Assembly (NCBI RefSeq): GCF_026213295.1
Contig: NC_079425.1
Span: 10,981,909 to 11,045,908 of the forward strand
Direction of reading: 5' to 3'
Source of the DNA: Gadus chalcogrammus
Taxonomy: Eukaryota; Chordata; Actinopteri; Gadiformes; Gadidae
Length of the DNA: 64,000 bases
The notes beneath the pieces were generated by a model that saw only the letters and a list, made by a program, of their open reading frames with translations, searched no databases and was not told the DNA's origin. Each line of letters starts with the position of its first letter. Within the stretch, counting starts at the first letter, position 1. Shown one piece after another: positions 10,614-58,113 of the stretch. Made by a program: the position numbers and the translations under genes.

Positions 10614-13225
10614 ATGCTTCAATTGGATTCCAGAGCTTTATGGTCACTGTCTTGCAGGCAGGCGTCCTTTGCTGCGAGCTTTGTGGTGATTGCATTTCTT
10701 ATGCTCCTACTGGTTCGCCAGCTCGTCAAACAGAGGAGACCGCCCGGATTCCCCCCTGGCCCATCACCCATCCCGGTCATTGGCAACATATACTCTCTCG
10801 CCACGGAGCCGCACGTCTTTCTCAAGAAACAAAGTGAAGTTCATGGACAGGTAGGCCTACTTGTTCCGATTTTTTCTTATTGAATGTGTTGCATAATCAT
10901 TCCGTATTTTATGTTGTTCTTGGACAATGCCGGCAGATATTTAATCATCGCTCGCCGTCACGCACATACGCAAGCGCAACATTGTTAGTTAACTTTCCGT
11001 GCAGAAAGGGCTCTAGAAGGCGTGCACGTTCGTGCATAGCCGCACGCACGCATACACACTGAACTCACGCACAATTGTCTCAATACAAAACAAGGGATGT
11101 TTTGTGTCTAAAGCATGCATTGTTAACGCTGTTAAATACCCAACGTTGGAAGCCTATACTTGATTATGATGATAATCAGATAATCTTCAAACTCACTATT
11201 ATTTTTAAAAAGGCTACAAGTTAGTAGGTCAACTTTGTACAGAACTATAAAAACGGTATGTATTTTTCAGATCTTCAGTCTGGATCTGGGAGGCATATTG
11301 ACAGTCGTGCTCAATGGATATGATTGCATCAGAGAGTGCCTCTATCATCAGAGTGAAGTCTTTGCTGACCGCCCCTCCTTGCCTTTATTCAAGAAAATGA
11401 CCAAAATGGGTGGTAAGTTGATAAAGCATGATAACACTAAAAACATATAATGTTATGTGTTCAAAGTGAGAATATAATAAAGTTTGAATTAATTATTTTT
11501 GCATTATTATAATTTTGCTATTTTCGTCAAAGGACTCCTCAACCATAAATATGGCAGGGGCTGGATTGAACATCGCAAGCTAGCCTGCAACTCGTTCCGC
11601 TACTTTGGAAGCGGCCAGCGGCAGTTCGAAAGGAGGATCTCGGAGGAGTGCATGTTCTTCGTGGACGCCATCGACGTGCACAAGGGCAAGCCCTTTAACC
11701 CCAAACACCTGGTGACCAACGCCGTGTCCAACATCACCAACCTCATCATCTTCGGCCAGCGTTTCACGTACGACGACCACAACTTCCAGCACATGATTGA
11801 GCTCTTCAGCGAGAATGTGGAGCTGGCCGTGAGCGGCTGGGCCCTCCTCTACAATGCCTTCCCCTGGATCGAGTATGTGCCCTTCGGGAAGCACCAGAAG
11901 CTGTTCCGCAACGCGGCGGAGGTCTACCGGTTCCTGCAGCAGGTGATCGAGGACTTCTCGCAGGGCCGGGTACCCCAGGCACCGCGTCACTATGTAGACG
12001 CCTATCTGGATGAGCTTGAGCAGAGCACCAAAGACCCCGGCACGTCGTACTCCAGGGAGAACCTCATCTACTCGGTGGGCGAGCTCATCATCGCGGGCAC
12101 CGAGACCACAACAAACACCTTGCGCTGGGCCATGCTGTATATGGCTCTCTATCCCAACATACAAGGTTAGTACCGAGAAGCAGGCTTCCTCGCTGCCACA
12201 CATCACCCACTAGGAATCAAGCACTCGCAGGTTGATGTATGAGGATGCCGGTGAATCAATACGTGGTACAGGAGTGCAATGGGCTCACACAAAGATTTGC
12301 AAGTTGTGAGTATTTAGAGATTTTTGATGTTTTTTGTCGAACAGAGAGGGTCCATCAGGAGATTGACAGCGTCCTGGTCAACGGGAGAGCGCCATCACTG
12401 GAGGACAAGCAGAGAATGCCGTATGTGGAGGCGGTTCTTCACGAGGTCCTGCGCTTCTGCAACATTGTACCCCTGGGTATTTTCCGTGCCACCTCCCAGG
12501 ATGCGAACGTTAATGGATACACAATCCCAAAAGGAACCATGGTGATCACCAACCTGTACTCGGTGCACTTTGATGAAAAATACTGGAACGATCCCGGGGT
12601 CTTCTCACCGCAGAGGTTCCTGGACAGTAACGGCAACTTTGTCAGACGGGAAGCCTTCTTGCCCTTCTCCCTGGGTTAGTTGACTTCCCTTCTTCAAATA
12701 TCATCATCAACTCTCACGCTTCATTTATTGAATGGGTTTTAGAATGTATCTCTGTGCAGAAATGATGTGTGGCCTAACATTGAGCAATGTTTTTGGTTGC
12801 CAGTATTAACAAATATCTCAATGCAAGGTTATCTTCAACATGTAACTTCTTCCAAGTGCTGTTGTGTTGCATGTACAGCTCAATCTGGCCACTTCCTTAA
12901 ACATTTTATTTCCTTCATTTTTGTAGGAAGACGTCAATGTCTGGGTGAGCAACTGGCCAGGATGGAAATGTTTCTTTTCTTCACCACTATGCTCCAGAGG
13001 TTTCATCTCCAGTTCCCTCCAGGAACCGTGCCAAATCTCACTCCCAAACTTGGCATGACCCTGCAGCCCATGCCTTACTCCATATGTGCCGTCCGCAGAC
13101 AGCCCACGCGGCTGTCCTCGCCGGACACAGAGAGACAGGTGTACAGTAGCACTGCTTGTCAACCCATTAAAGTCTACACTCCAATGTCCTGCACAGAAAA
13201 TAAACTTCATGGTTCAGACACATAG
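10614..13225 (+). CDS. cyp2r1: Vitamin D 25-hydroxylase, cytochrome P450 2R1
   Basis: ER-bound P450 that 25-hydroxylates vitamin D. Exons: 10614-10850, 11271-11412, 11533-12165, 12345-12674, 12927-13225; each junction is GT-AG and in phase, giving 546 aa. Residues about 17-35 are the membrane anchor, followed by the basic/proline hinge [20 protein letters not shown] (314-319) is the I-helix oxygen-activation motif, E371xxR374 the K-helix pair, and FSLGRRQCLG (445-454) the haem loop with ligand Cys452. Long stretches match human CYP2R1, for example [14 protein letters not shown] and [11 protein letters not shown]. Human CYP2R1 is 501 aa ending CAERR; here the frame continues 41 residues past the equivalent CAVRR. 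It lies between the CGRP gene and pde3b, as in mammals. Start ATG 10614 was chosen because it precedes the anchor. Confidence 0.96.
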
Positions 13226-13937
13226 AACCTTCTACCTTTCCAGAGAAATATTGACACATGTATGCCGATGTATTCATTCGGCATTAATGCTTTTTACATG
13301 CATTAAGGGATACCTCATTTGGCACTTAACATTGGACAGGTGAAGGTGTCTGTCCGGTAGCAATAGGCAGTAGTTTGCACACAACAACGAAGCAGCAGGG
13401 ACAAGAAAGATTTACTTTTTTTTTAACTTGTGGACATTCTGGAAACCAATGTGTAAATTCAAGTTAAAACAGAAGTCTGCTGATCAGAGATTGGCTCAAT
13501 GAAATATGAACGAGGTGCTTTTGGCGACAGTGACAGTTGTGGTGAATGATTGATGAAAGAACCACCTCTGCAAAAGGTCATGGTCTTGCCTTACTGAGGT
13601 CCAGCTAAATGGGATACGGTGTAGAAATGTGTTCCAACTGTAGGAAGAAAAGGGCCGGGCCAACTTTCCACGAAAACTGTGCATTGCGTATGGCAGGCTG
13701 GATTCGTGCCATGTTCCACGTTATCTGAACTAACTGTGACCCTGGCTCTTGGGATTGTGTTCTGTGGAAATATGCTCTCTTAGAATGAGACTGGAGAATT
13801 GGTGACCGTCAGGAAACACTTGCGGAACATTTCATTCTACTAAATGGATGACGGCCCCTACTCAAAAAGCACATTTGTGTGTGAAGTTCATAATGCTGAA
13901 ATGTATTTTATATTGTTTGAATGTTTGAACTTCCTAA

Positions 13938-13943
13938 AATAAA
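13938..13943 (+). terminator. cyp2r1: Probable poly(A) signal of cyp2r1
   Basis: AATAAA about 710 bases past the cyp2r1 stop, followed by a T-rich stretch. An earlier hexamer at 13198-13203 lies within the coding frame near the stop and is less likely unless the extension is not translated. Confidence 0.5.
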
Positions 13944-14344
13944 CTTTTTTATTTACAGATTTTAATTTGTCATAAAACTTCAACCTGAAATCGAGATTGT
14001 ATATTAGAGCAATGCATACTTTTACCATGTTGCTCCTTATGAAACCATTACAATGCATCTGCAAACAGATTTATTTTACCCATGAGAAATTCTCCATGCT
14101 GTTCTTGTTGCTTTTGCCGCTCTTCGAAGGGAAATTACCTAAATTCACTAAGAACAGAAAAAGTGAATCAATAAGTCCACAATGTACAGTATAAAATGGA
14201 GCATATGTATTTTTATTATGCATCCCAAATTCATGTCTGGTGTGATGTAATTGTATCTTATCATATCTTATATATCACATGTATTTGGTTTAATCATAGC
14301 TTATTGCTCCTTTAACTATAGGTGCCTATTTTTGGAATTGGAAA

Positions 14345-14463
<119 letters not shown>

Positions 14464-16179
14464 AAACAAAGAAAAGAGAGAACTGCAGATACTTGGATGG
14501 TGGTTTATGACAAGCTATAAATAACAAAAATCACCCCTTCTCCAACAACAACATTGATATGGGTGAATTGTTACGTTAAATAAATGCACACATCTGAATG
14601 CTACATAAGGGTGAACAGCCATCGGTAGATGAATTTATGGCACAACCAATCAGAGGACACTGTGCGGTGGGCACAGTGAGGGGCCAACAAATGGTCAACT
14701 TTTAACATCACGAGTTTAGTGACAGATGGGCTGGTTGGAGGCTGTGAGGGCTTATCTGCGTAGAGTGTGCACCGAGCTGCTGCCACACACACTATGTTGA
14801 CCCCAGCTCTGACTCATGCCTCATGGTTATGTGACTACATGTGTCGTTTACGTCCCTCAGCCAATAAAAGGGGTCAAGTTGACAATTGGTTGACTGGACT
14901 GACACTAAGACAACAGTGATAGAAAAACAACGAGGGCCAGAGTGGTTATGATACAAAGAAGGGAGATGCTGAAATGCTCAAACAAAGCCGAAATATAGAA
15001 CACCAAAAGAAAAAATTATAACCCACAGTTGAAGACCCGGAAATAGATTGAACATAAAAATGCGGAAAAGAAAAAAGGTAATTACAGGGACTCAATGTAC
15101 AATACATGTATACCAGCTGCATGTACAAAACAGATGCAATCAGGTGATTAATTCAAAAACACAGCATATTTATATGCACATACTGTTTTTGTGCAGAGGC
15201 TAAATACTTGTTTGGTATTAAAATGTGCACACTACCTATTTTTGTCATTAGAATATTACTTTAATGAATTATATTTCATACTCAAAAAATGATGATACAA
15301 TTATGGGCTATCGGTACAGGCTAGGATTTAACTAACTGTATGTAATTAAATGTCTTGTTTCAGTGGAATGCCGAAAGTTTTTACGGATAAAAGTGGAGAG
15401 CTAATGTGGTTGGGATTTGTTGATTTGTTGGTTTTTACACCCGTCTAGTCACACATCACAAAAAAAAACAATCAATCAACACAGCTAAAAACCAAACCAG
15501 ATGGAAAGAGAATCTCTGGTTCTCTTCTGTACACACTGGCCTGGGTCACGGGTTGGCAGGACAGACGCAACATGATTGAGAGAAACAAAGAAAGAAAGCC
15601 AAAGAAAAAGACAAAGCAAAAGACAGTTGGAGTGAGAGGATGAAAAAGCTTGTCTAAATATCAGTGTGCTGATTCACTAAAATTTCAATGATGGGGTAGT
15701 AATGTGAAAGAAAACAGAACCTGTGCAAACAACAGTGAAACCAACGACCAACCTCATGGTTATACCGTTACATGGTTTGCCGAACCATGGAACGTTGCTG
15801 CAAATCCCCTAATGTACATCCTGCTGACACTTAAGAGAAGCGTTCCGCCTCCGACATTAGAATGGATGCAAACAGTTTGTGTCAGATAGTCGGCACACTA
15901 GCTCCTCCGCCAAAGATCAGTTCAAGTGCTTCAATTTGTAGCTGTTTCCAAGTTGTTCATAAAAAGATTAAAAACTACTTCAGTCATCCAGATTAAATTT
16001 TCTTTGATTTAAAAGTGTATTCAACACCCATGACAATAATATTTGCAAAATAATTATTAAACTTTGCTTGAATCCTGAGTTACCCTTAAAAAATACTTGT
16101 AGTTAAAATAAAAACAGAATCCCTTCATTGAAATAGCACTCCGAATCTGACTGGAACATGTTAAAACACCAGAGGAAAA

Positions 16180-16315
16180 CACATACACGGACGCACGCAT
16201 GCACACACACACACACACACACGCAGACACACACACACATCCAGGCGTGCAAGGACAGACACAACCGCTTACACACTCCCTCACAAACACACACACACAC
16301 ACACGCTTGCTTAAT
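16180..16315. repeat. Interrupted CA-rich repeat
   Basis: CA tracts with point interruptions (cacgcag, catgcac, cgcttac). An old microsatellite near or inside the pde3b 3' untranslated region. Confidence 0.85.
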
Positions 16316-17236
16316 TGCATGCACAAAGACGAAACATTCACACAGACAAAAAAAAAGAGGCAACGGAATAGAGAATCCAACACAAAAGGCAGGTGGTACA
16401 CATGAGTAAAAGCATCCAAAATGATGCAGATATAATGCTATTTGTCAGTCAACAATTCATATAGTCTTCGTGACTGACTCTGATACAGTGTTTCGTGTCA
16501 CCAGCAAGGGGAGAGAACTACACAAGCCCAGGATTTTGGCCAACGTGGACTCAATGAGGACTCGGTATATGTTCAGACAGGCACATTTGATATAGAAGTC
16601 TAAAATATACCTGACATGGAGGCTCTCCGTCTCTGCTCTTCCCATGTTTCAAACTGTTCACTTTGGTACACTTGTCAATCACTTCCTTATTCATGATTTT
16701 CCTTAACATAACTTTAAGTTTTTGTTAGACGGAGTTCTTTTTTTTTGTACCTAAGGGGGGTTAGGAGTTAAGCGTTCTGCAATCAAGGCAGCATTTCAGC
16801 GAGGAATTCTTCCTCTCTCTGATCTGTCTCTCTGTTTGCACCAATCACTGAGAGTTCTGGTGCTTTCCTTCCCCCAGGGAGCCCTTGACTCTCCGGGGGG
16901 TGAAAGTGCATAGGAGTGGGGGCTCCCGCCATCACAGCAGGGGTCCGCTCACAGTAGTAAGGCCGTGTTTTACTCATCAACATGTCAGCACAGTGAAGGG
17001 TGTGTCATGTGTGTGTGTGTGTGTGTGTGTGTGTATGCGTGAGACTATAATCTGTGTTTTTGTTTGTGTGTCTGTGTTTGTTTAATGTGTGTGTGAATGA
17101 TAGTGTAATTCTTGTGTGTTTGTGTGAACAATATATCGTATACGTGGAGCTGAGTTTGTTAGGTGAAAGGCAGAGAGCGTTTTTTGGGCAACACTTTGTT
17201 AGCCTCTCTCACTCTTCATCTGTCCTTTGTCCCCCT

Positions 17237-50947
<33,711 letters not shown>

Positions 50948-52384
50948 CCAGCAATCGTGCCGTATTAACGCTCAACTACATGACGGCAAACGCACTCCAT
51001 GGTCACTCAAATGTGCCACAGCACTTAAGACCGAAGACAGAGTAGGTATGGTGTTGTTTTTACAGAAAGGGTGCTCTGTGTCGCCGCCTACATGTGACAA
51101 TTGAGATTTCGGTGTCTGCAGCAATACATCTTTAGTGACTTCAGAGCATGCTTCTTCCGTAGGATTGGTCCTTTATACGTTTTTGTTAACCAAACGTTCG
51201 GATTAGTTTTAAAACATAGATTTGGTCGATGCGTTCGATAAGCAAAGGGCCGACATGTGGCTAAAGTGTTACGGACATTTAATATGTCTTTAAAGAAAAA
51301 TAAATGTTGGCTCGACGTTTAAACATAAAGGTAGTAGTATTGTTTTCAAATAAGTGTCAAACGTTAATTGCGACGCTGAAACAATGTATCGTTGAACGAC
51401 ACATTGTTTGAGGATTATTTAAGCAGATGAATTAGGCATCGTATAGCCCTACTACACATAAACATACAAGACAAGGTACCACAGATATTATTCGTTTTGC
51501 GATCATAGTTTTTGTTGCATTTCAAAGTATAGCGTTGTTTTCTCATGGGTGAATAACTATTGGGAAAAATAACATCGATGGAAAAACATTGCTCTGGAAT
51601 CGGCTAGTTATCCTTGTTGCGCAGTCCTAGGAAAATAAAACGATTATCGATCGAATTGATATCGTCCCAACATGTGCCCATAACATAAATGGACACAGAC
51701 AAATATGGCGGCCCATCCCTTTGAATTGGTTTTGCTTATTGGCGCAGTGAAGCCCGAGATCCCGCGACAGATGGGCTGGCACTTTGATTTATTGGAGCTG
51801 AGATCTTGTATTTGTATTTGGATCTTGGATCCCGGGAACGCGTACGTCAGAAACGGCGACAGAAGAGATGGAAAGCCAGAAGGATCAAAACTCTTATAAT
51901 CGCCTTCGCCTTTTACTGTGAACGTGCAGGTGGTTTCCGATAGCGCGCGTAAATATATGATAGCGCATCATCTGACCTTTCTTTATAGGTCCATGCATCT
52001 GACCTCCAAGTGAAATCCCGTTTTATGTTGTGGTTTAATGGTTTGATTACAAAACGTTGTGCAAAGTAAAGACAGTGCAAAAAGAGAAAGTGGATGCAAA
52101 GGTATAGATGTGTCGTAAACAACTTCATCATTATGTAGGCCTACGTATCTATACAATTCGAATATAGCGAACCTTTTTCTACCGAAGGCAGAAAAAGCAA
52201 ATGCAATATGAATGCAATACATTGAGCAAAATGCATTTTGAGTGTGATTAGCCATCACACAGGACGTTTTAAAATCTTCCTTGCCCGGTATCTTAAGTCA
52301 GGCCCCAGACTATTTTTGCTTAGATAAGTTCCTAACTGATTGAAATGACCCGGAAGTATCTAAGCGGCAGCCATAATAAGAGCT

Positions 52385-53063
52385 GGGCTGCATCCGAATA
52401 CTCGTACTTGCATACTATATAGTATGCATTTTGTAGTATGCGAAAAATCTAGCGCGTCCGAATACTGTAGTATGCATTCTGTAGTACGGAAGTCATTTCC
52501 GAATGCATACTACCGCCAAAGTGAACCACGGAGCACACTACGCTATCCCACAATGCAACCGGAGTCTGGTAACAAACGAAGAAGAGATGGCTGACCCGAC
52601 ACCACCAACAGCGGCTTTTTATTCGTGTGTGTGTGTGTGTGTGTGTTCAATAAAAAAGGAAAAATTAACTTCAATCGTCTTTTTCACGGAGTAACAAATA
52701 ACTGTAAATGTATTATTATTATTCCAAAAAAATGACTTACCAAATTTCCACATATATACAACATAACCTGCCGGTAAGTCGCTCTACGAGATGACCGACG
52801 ACGACGCCTTCTAGCAGAGATATCCATTTCAAGACACATTCGCGTAGAAAGAGACATTTTTTTATTTAATAGCAACGATAACTAGACGGAAAACAGGTAA
52901 ATTTTGCCGCCATCTGGGGGGAGATACGTCATCTCCAAACATCCGGTGGAGTTTCGGAGGCGTTCTACGCATGTCTGTAGACCGTACTACACAGTCAAGT
53001 GTAGTATGGTCAAGTAGTAGACACTAGAAATAGTATGTACTAGGTATTCGGATGCAGCCCTGG
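52385..53063. mobile_element. DNA transposon with GGGCTGCATCCGAATAC ends
   Basis: Left end gggctgcatccgaatac, right end gtattcggatgcagccc, perfect inverses over 17 bases. Sub-terminal atagtatgc/gtagtatg motifs are repeated. Terminal sequences of this kind occur in fish PIF/Harbinger elements. At 52750-52860 the minus strand can encode a short Arg-rich peptide (ARRRRRRSSRRATYRQVML) that may be a residue of an element protein. No full transposase fits in 680 bases, so it is an internally deleted copy. Confidence 0.7.
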
Positions 53064-53224
53064 TCTTATTCTCTTAATGCTAGGGAAAGGTGCTTCAAAG
53101 GTTCCTTTCCTATTTAGCATAGGGAACATCCTTTACGAAAGGAAAAATAGATACATTAGGCCGTTCACCGTAAAAAATAAATAAATAAAAGGAGTGAAAA
53201 TTATACTCGTGAAGCTCTATGTCC

Positions 53225-53700
53225 ATACATAGAGCTTCTTCCACGTCCGCAACCCACCCTTTCATCCTCAGCTGCCGAAACACTAATCCACTTCTTCACC
53301 AATTGCAGACTGGACTATTGCAATAGCATTCTGTATGGCCTCCCTCCACTATTCTTCAAAAATGGCCATATGTACAAAACTCGACTGCTTACTAACTCCC
53401 CCTCCAGAGAACACATTACTCTCTTCCTCCGTCAACTTCATTGGCTTCCAATAAAACAACACATCAATTTCAAGATTCTCCTCACCACCTACAAAGCGCT
53501 TAACAACTTTGCACCCTCGTACATAACAGATCTCCTCCATCGCCACTCGCCACCTACGCTCAGCTGATGCCAACCTTCTCACCTCCATCACCAAGACCAA
53601 GTATCGCACCATGGGGGACAGAGCCTTCGCCATCGCCGCCCCTACCCTCTGGAACTCCCTACCTCTGGCTCATACAATTGTTTCCAACAGGGACATTTGA
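53225..53700 (+). pseudogene. Broken 3' end of an L2/CR1-type LINE reverse transcriptase
   Basis: Translates in pieces to AETLIHFFTNCRLDYCNSIL and YGLP, then REHITLFLRQLHWLPIKQHI and NFKILLTTYKALN, then GDRAFAIAAPTLWNSLP. These phrases are the C-terminal end of fish L2-type LINE ORF2. The usual LQ-x-x-QNAAAR stretch between the first two pieces is missing and a stop follows the middle piece, so the copy is dead and 5'-truncated. Confidence 0.85.
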
Positions 53701-56700
53701 TCATTGATCCTATGAGACCAGGGGTCTAACTACGAAGAAAGTTCCAAATACCCAAGATATATTTTTGCTAGCTGGCTACACTAAGCCTAAAAACCGCACT
53801 GAGGGGCAACAATCGGATATATGGACAAGTCTACCAGAGCTGCATATTTTGACAAGATGAGCAAAGTAGGCTATAATATTGAACAAATATTACCAGCAAG
53901 GGCAGGAAGGAAAGCTGGAAAAAATTGCAGATTGTGTGAATGTGTGCTTATCACTGCCCCATCATTAAGTCATGAGTAGATCTTACCGTAATTACAAGTG
54001 TGTATTCCATGAAATAAATGTGTTTCTTAGATGTGTTAAAAGAAAGACAATTGTAACCCAATTATTTCACAGCGATAAACCGTCTTGGGAGCAAATGAAG
54101 AACTTGCTCAGAGAAGGCTATGTGGGTCCACTTTAGTATTTTTCAACTATTTTATCCAGCTTTCAATTTGCCTGTCAGCACAGATGGTGAGTGTCGACAC
54201 TTGGCTGTCATTTATTTATCTTTAATTACTTGCTAATGGTGGTGGTCTGCACATTCAACAAATAACACCTTCAAGTGTCCTCTATTGAAAAATTAATCAA
54301 TTCCTATCATTGCGATGATGTTAATATTTCAGAAAGCATTTTGCATCTCCCTCCCCCCTATAGTCTATGGCCTCCACTAGGCCAGGAGGATCACATGGCT
54401 AAGGAATTAACCTACATTTAAACAGGGTATAGTCAAAGTTACATTTGAATCTTTCTTCAGGTGTACCTTGCAAAGGGAGAATGCTTAAATGTCAAGGCAA
54501 CTATATAATTAGTTGTATTTGTATCTGATTGGACAGACAATGTAGGTAAATAAAGCGAATCAAAGAAGTTAATCTCGAGGGAACTAATGCTATAATAATC
54601 TTTCGGTACTGTCCTTTATTTCAAAGCATGGACTGAAATTAAGGTACTCTACTTTGTTTTTTCTTAGGAACAGGAGAAAAAAATAAAACATTTAAACTAT
54701 TGAAAAGAGATTAAAAGAGGCTATTTTTTACTGACAGACAAATAATATATAAATCACAACAATTCTTCAATGTATATATCCTGAATATATACATATAGTA
54801 ATGTATTCCAAATAATTCCCAAGTTTCTGTACCCATTGATATAATGACAGAACTAGAGCTTTTACATCACAACGTCTCAATGACCTCCTTCAGTTTGAAA
54901 GGATAGGAGCATTGGAATGGTATTTATTGCGCTATAATAATGTTATTTTGGTAATTGATTAGTAATTAATCGTGAACATATTTTGCCTTTATGAGAGGAC
55001 ATTGTTGTGTTTGAAACGGCCAAAATGTTTCTCATGCAAGACTAATGAAAACTAAGTTAGCCTAGGCTACAGTATATTTACGTTGATTTATTATTTACAG
55101 TACTACAACTCTCTTGACTCCTCTCAAAATGGCAGTTTAACGCCAACAAAATAACCCATTATGACTTCTGATGTAAAATACCAATTGCCATATTACCTTA
55201 TTTCAAAGCTCCATTGATCAAACACCAATATATTATTAATCGAAATACATAAATCTAAATTCACAAACCTTTAGTATTTCTCAATATTATTTTGAATGAC
55301 CATGAAAATAATCCTTGGACAATACTCTGTACTTTAGTTTGTACTGTTCCTTTGTTATTTGTTGTTCTTATGGTTCAATTTTGCATTATACGAAAAAATA
55401 ATTATCATTGAGTAACCCCTAGCATTTAGTATGAGAGAAAGTGTGATTGGTCCTGGAAGAATATAGGAAGACAATAAAAAAGTAAATTTACAACTGCAAA
55501 AAAAAGGGATTGCTACAGGTAAGGTCGTAGATTACTGTAAAATCAACTTTATGGTTAAATAAGTTCAAAAAAGACGCAGAAAATGTTATCCCTTTTCAAC
55601 CGACCTCGTCTGCAAATCACGTTGTTTCAACTTAAAAAAAACTTCACAATATTTGAAGAGATTAGGTTTTAGAATATTTACCGATACATTGCTGTATTTA
55701 TCTATTTCACCTAGATTTATTTTACCAGCCATTACATACATTATTGAAATCATGTCAGTAACTAGCTTGTCTAATACAAGTGTCCCAGTATGTCTGAGAG
55801 TGTGACATGGCTTTTCATCATCAAATCATCCTAATAATTCATTATTCTCACGTCAGAATTCTTGACATTTGAACCTCAGGCATTTCCTCTTCACAATCAT
55901 TTGAACCAGGCCATGACCTCAAGGGCAGGTGAACAGTGAACCTGATGCATGATTGTTAAGAAGTTGTGATTGATGCAGCAATCTCCTGATGCAACGTGGC
56001 AAGAAACTTGAGGATTTTCAAAAGGTTTTCTTTTGCAATTCAACAAAGATTGGACGGACTGAGCCTATCATTTTTCTTAAAGGCAGATTAGTAGCAATTA
56101 TGATATATAGCTCCCCCAATGACTGATATATCATACATTTGACTATTTCTCTGGTCATGATGATCAACCATTGCAAATATTTCTGAAAGCTGGTGGCAGC
56201 CATCAAAGCTCCAGTTAGTTCAGTTAGTTCAGGGAACATTGTGAAAAGATGAAGTGCGCACAATTTCAACCCTATGAGGCAAACAATGACTGACATATTG
56301 TCAGTTAAAGTTATGACCTTGCAATAGCACGACATGTTGCCCAACAGACATATTTTTCAGCAAATATAACCTGAACGCCTAATAAATTGAATAGAACCAC
56401 ACATGGTTAAGGAAGATTTTCTGGTCAATGTATTAAGCCCAAATTTTATACAAAATATTAAAGAAATTGATCATTTACATGTAAGTACAAGAAACTGAAT
56501 TTCAGCCAAAGCCTAAAAATCTATTGGTCATTTTACAAAAAACTGATGACCAAAAATGAAAAGTGAACAGACAGGCAAACAACAAAAGGCATGTAGGGCT
56601 TTTGAGTGTGTTGGTTTTAAAATAGTTCATTTTGTCGATCTCACCATCAGTCCCTGCTTGATAATTCCAGAAGCCCCTGGGCTTGATGCAGAAACTAAGT

Positions 56701-57662
56701 CTTGTCCGGGGATGGAAAGTTCTGGGGGGTGAGGGGGAAGGTATAGCTTTCAATAATAATATCACTAAAACGTTGAGGGACAACAAGTAACAGGTGCCCA
56801 CATGTGACAACTGTAAATTTCTCAAAACAGACCATAACTACATTCTAAAGTTGTACTTTTAACCTTTTAAGCTCCAGCCTATTTTTAATTGTCTAATTTG
56901 TCTAATTAATATGCTTGCTGTTTGAGTTGTTTGGTGGGTGTAAAATTGACTTACATGTGCTTGTAGCAGGGTTTCTCATGTTTAATTTGATATGACCATT
57001 TCTACGGGCAGTGTTGTTTGCCTTTTGCTGCTAGAGTGATCACGGGAACCTCGAGTTTAAGAGGTTAAGGCCCAATTAAATCTTCTAATTTCAATGCAAT
57101 GCATTTTAAATGTCATTTTCTTACTGTATTCTACATGGTCAGAGAATGCCCAGCGATTTATATATAAAAAAATAATGCTCACACGGTAAAAACGTATGAT
57201 CGCAAAACACACATTAAAAACCAACTGTTATGTGGCCAAGATGTTTGGCTCAATGAATCTTTTTGAAAAATATGAACTTAAGAATTATTCAAGTATCAAT
57301 CTATTCATTGTCAGATCTTTAGATACTGATGTTAAACTCTAAGAGTCATAAATCACTGTGACAATATCAAATACACATACAATGCCTATTCTGAAGCTCA
57401 CAGAAAAACATGAATGTACAAGAGAAATTAGTGATCAATTTTAAGTATGCATGAGACATACACGTGCAGAAACATTATCTGGGCCACAACAATTGCAATA
57501 AAAATAATAATATACAATTTCAGTATTGAATAACAGCTTAATCCTTAGGCTGTCGGTTGCGCTAGTACTACAGGATCGCTGTACATACATATACATTGAG
57601 GGGCTTTAAAAAACTATCAGTTAGTGCAAGCTGCACCAGAGAGCTAATGCAAGCTTACCACT

Positions 57663-58113
57663 CTAGCGGTATCGGTCCCTTGGATCCCTATGCCTGTCTC
57701 GTTCACGTGTGTCCCGTTCACGAGTGTCCCGTTCACGAGGGTCCCGCTCCCGAGGGTCCCGCTCACGGGGGTCACGGGGGTCCCGCTCACGAGGGTCTCG
57801 GGGGTCGCGCTCACGAGGGTCCCGCTCACGAGGGTCACGGGGGTCCCGCTCACGAGGGTCCCGCTCACGAGTGTCCCGCTCATGAGTGTTCCTATCACGC
57901 GTGTCTCGTTCACGCGTGTTCCGCTCACGCGTGTCTCGCTCACGTGTTTCTCGCTCACGAGTGTCTCGCTCACGCGTGTCCCGCTCATGATTCCGGTCCC
58001 TCCCCCCACTCCAGGAACGTTCTTTGTACCTGCGGGACTTTCCATGAGAGTCCTCTCTTTCACGGTCTCTGTTACGATCTCGCTCTTTGACACGATCCCT
58101 CTCCCGGTCTCTC
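57663..58113 (-). CDS. cpsf7: cpsf7 last exon: expanded Arg/Asp/Glu repeat tail
   Basis: Starts [20 protein letters not shown], then [19 protein letters not shown], then about 75 residues of RERDTRE / RERDPRE / RERDPRDP units, ending [11 protein letters not shown] and TAG. The underlying DNA is a minisatellite of 15- and 24-base units around cgcgagcgggaccc-like words, so length is likely variable between individuals. RS/RE tails of this family mediate nuclear import and protein contacts. Confidence 0.9.

Larger units (their letters stand above)
50948..57662. other. Intergenic region between pde3b and cpsf7
   Basis: Should contain the pde3b promoter and 5' untranslated region just above 50948, and the cpsf7 3' untranslated region just below 57663. 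In between are a DNA transposon (52385-53063) and a LINE remnant (53225-53700). The stretch 53700-57500 is AT-rich with nothing recognisable. Confidence 0.6.

Noticed and set aside
11580..12206. 208-codon minus frame opposite cyp2r1 exon 3
   Set aside because: Antisense shadow of a GC-rich exon whose plus frame is clearly CYP2R1.
50948..50968. Upstream extension of the pde3b frame beyond Met1
   Set aside because: No homology lies upstream; even Met1-Met18 has a poor start context, and Met19 fits the family better.
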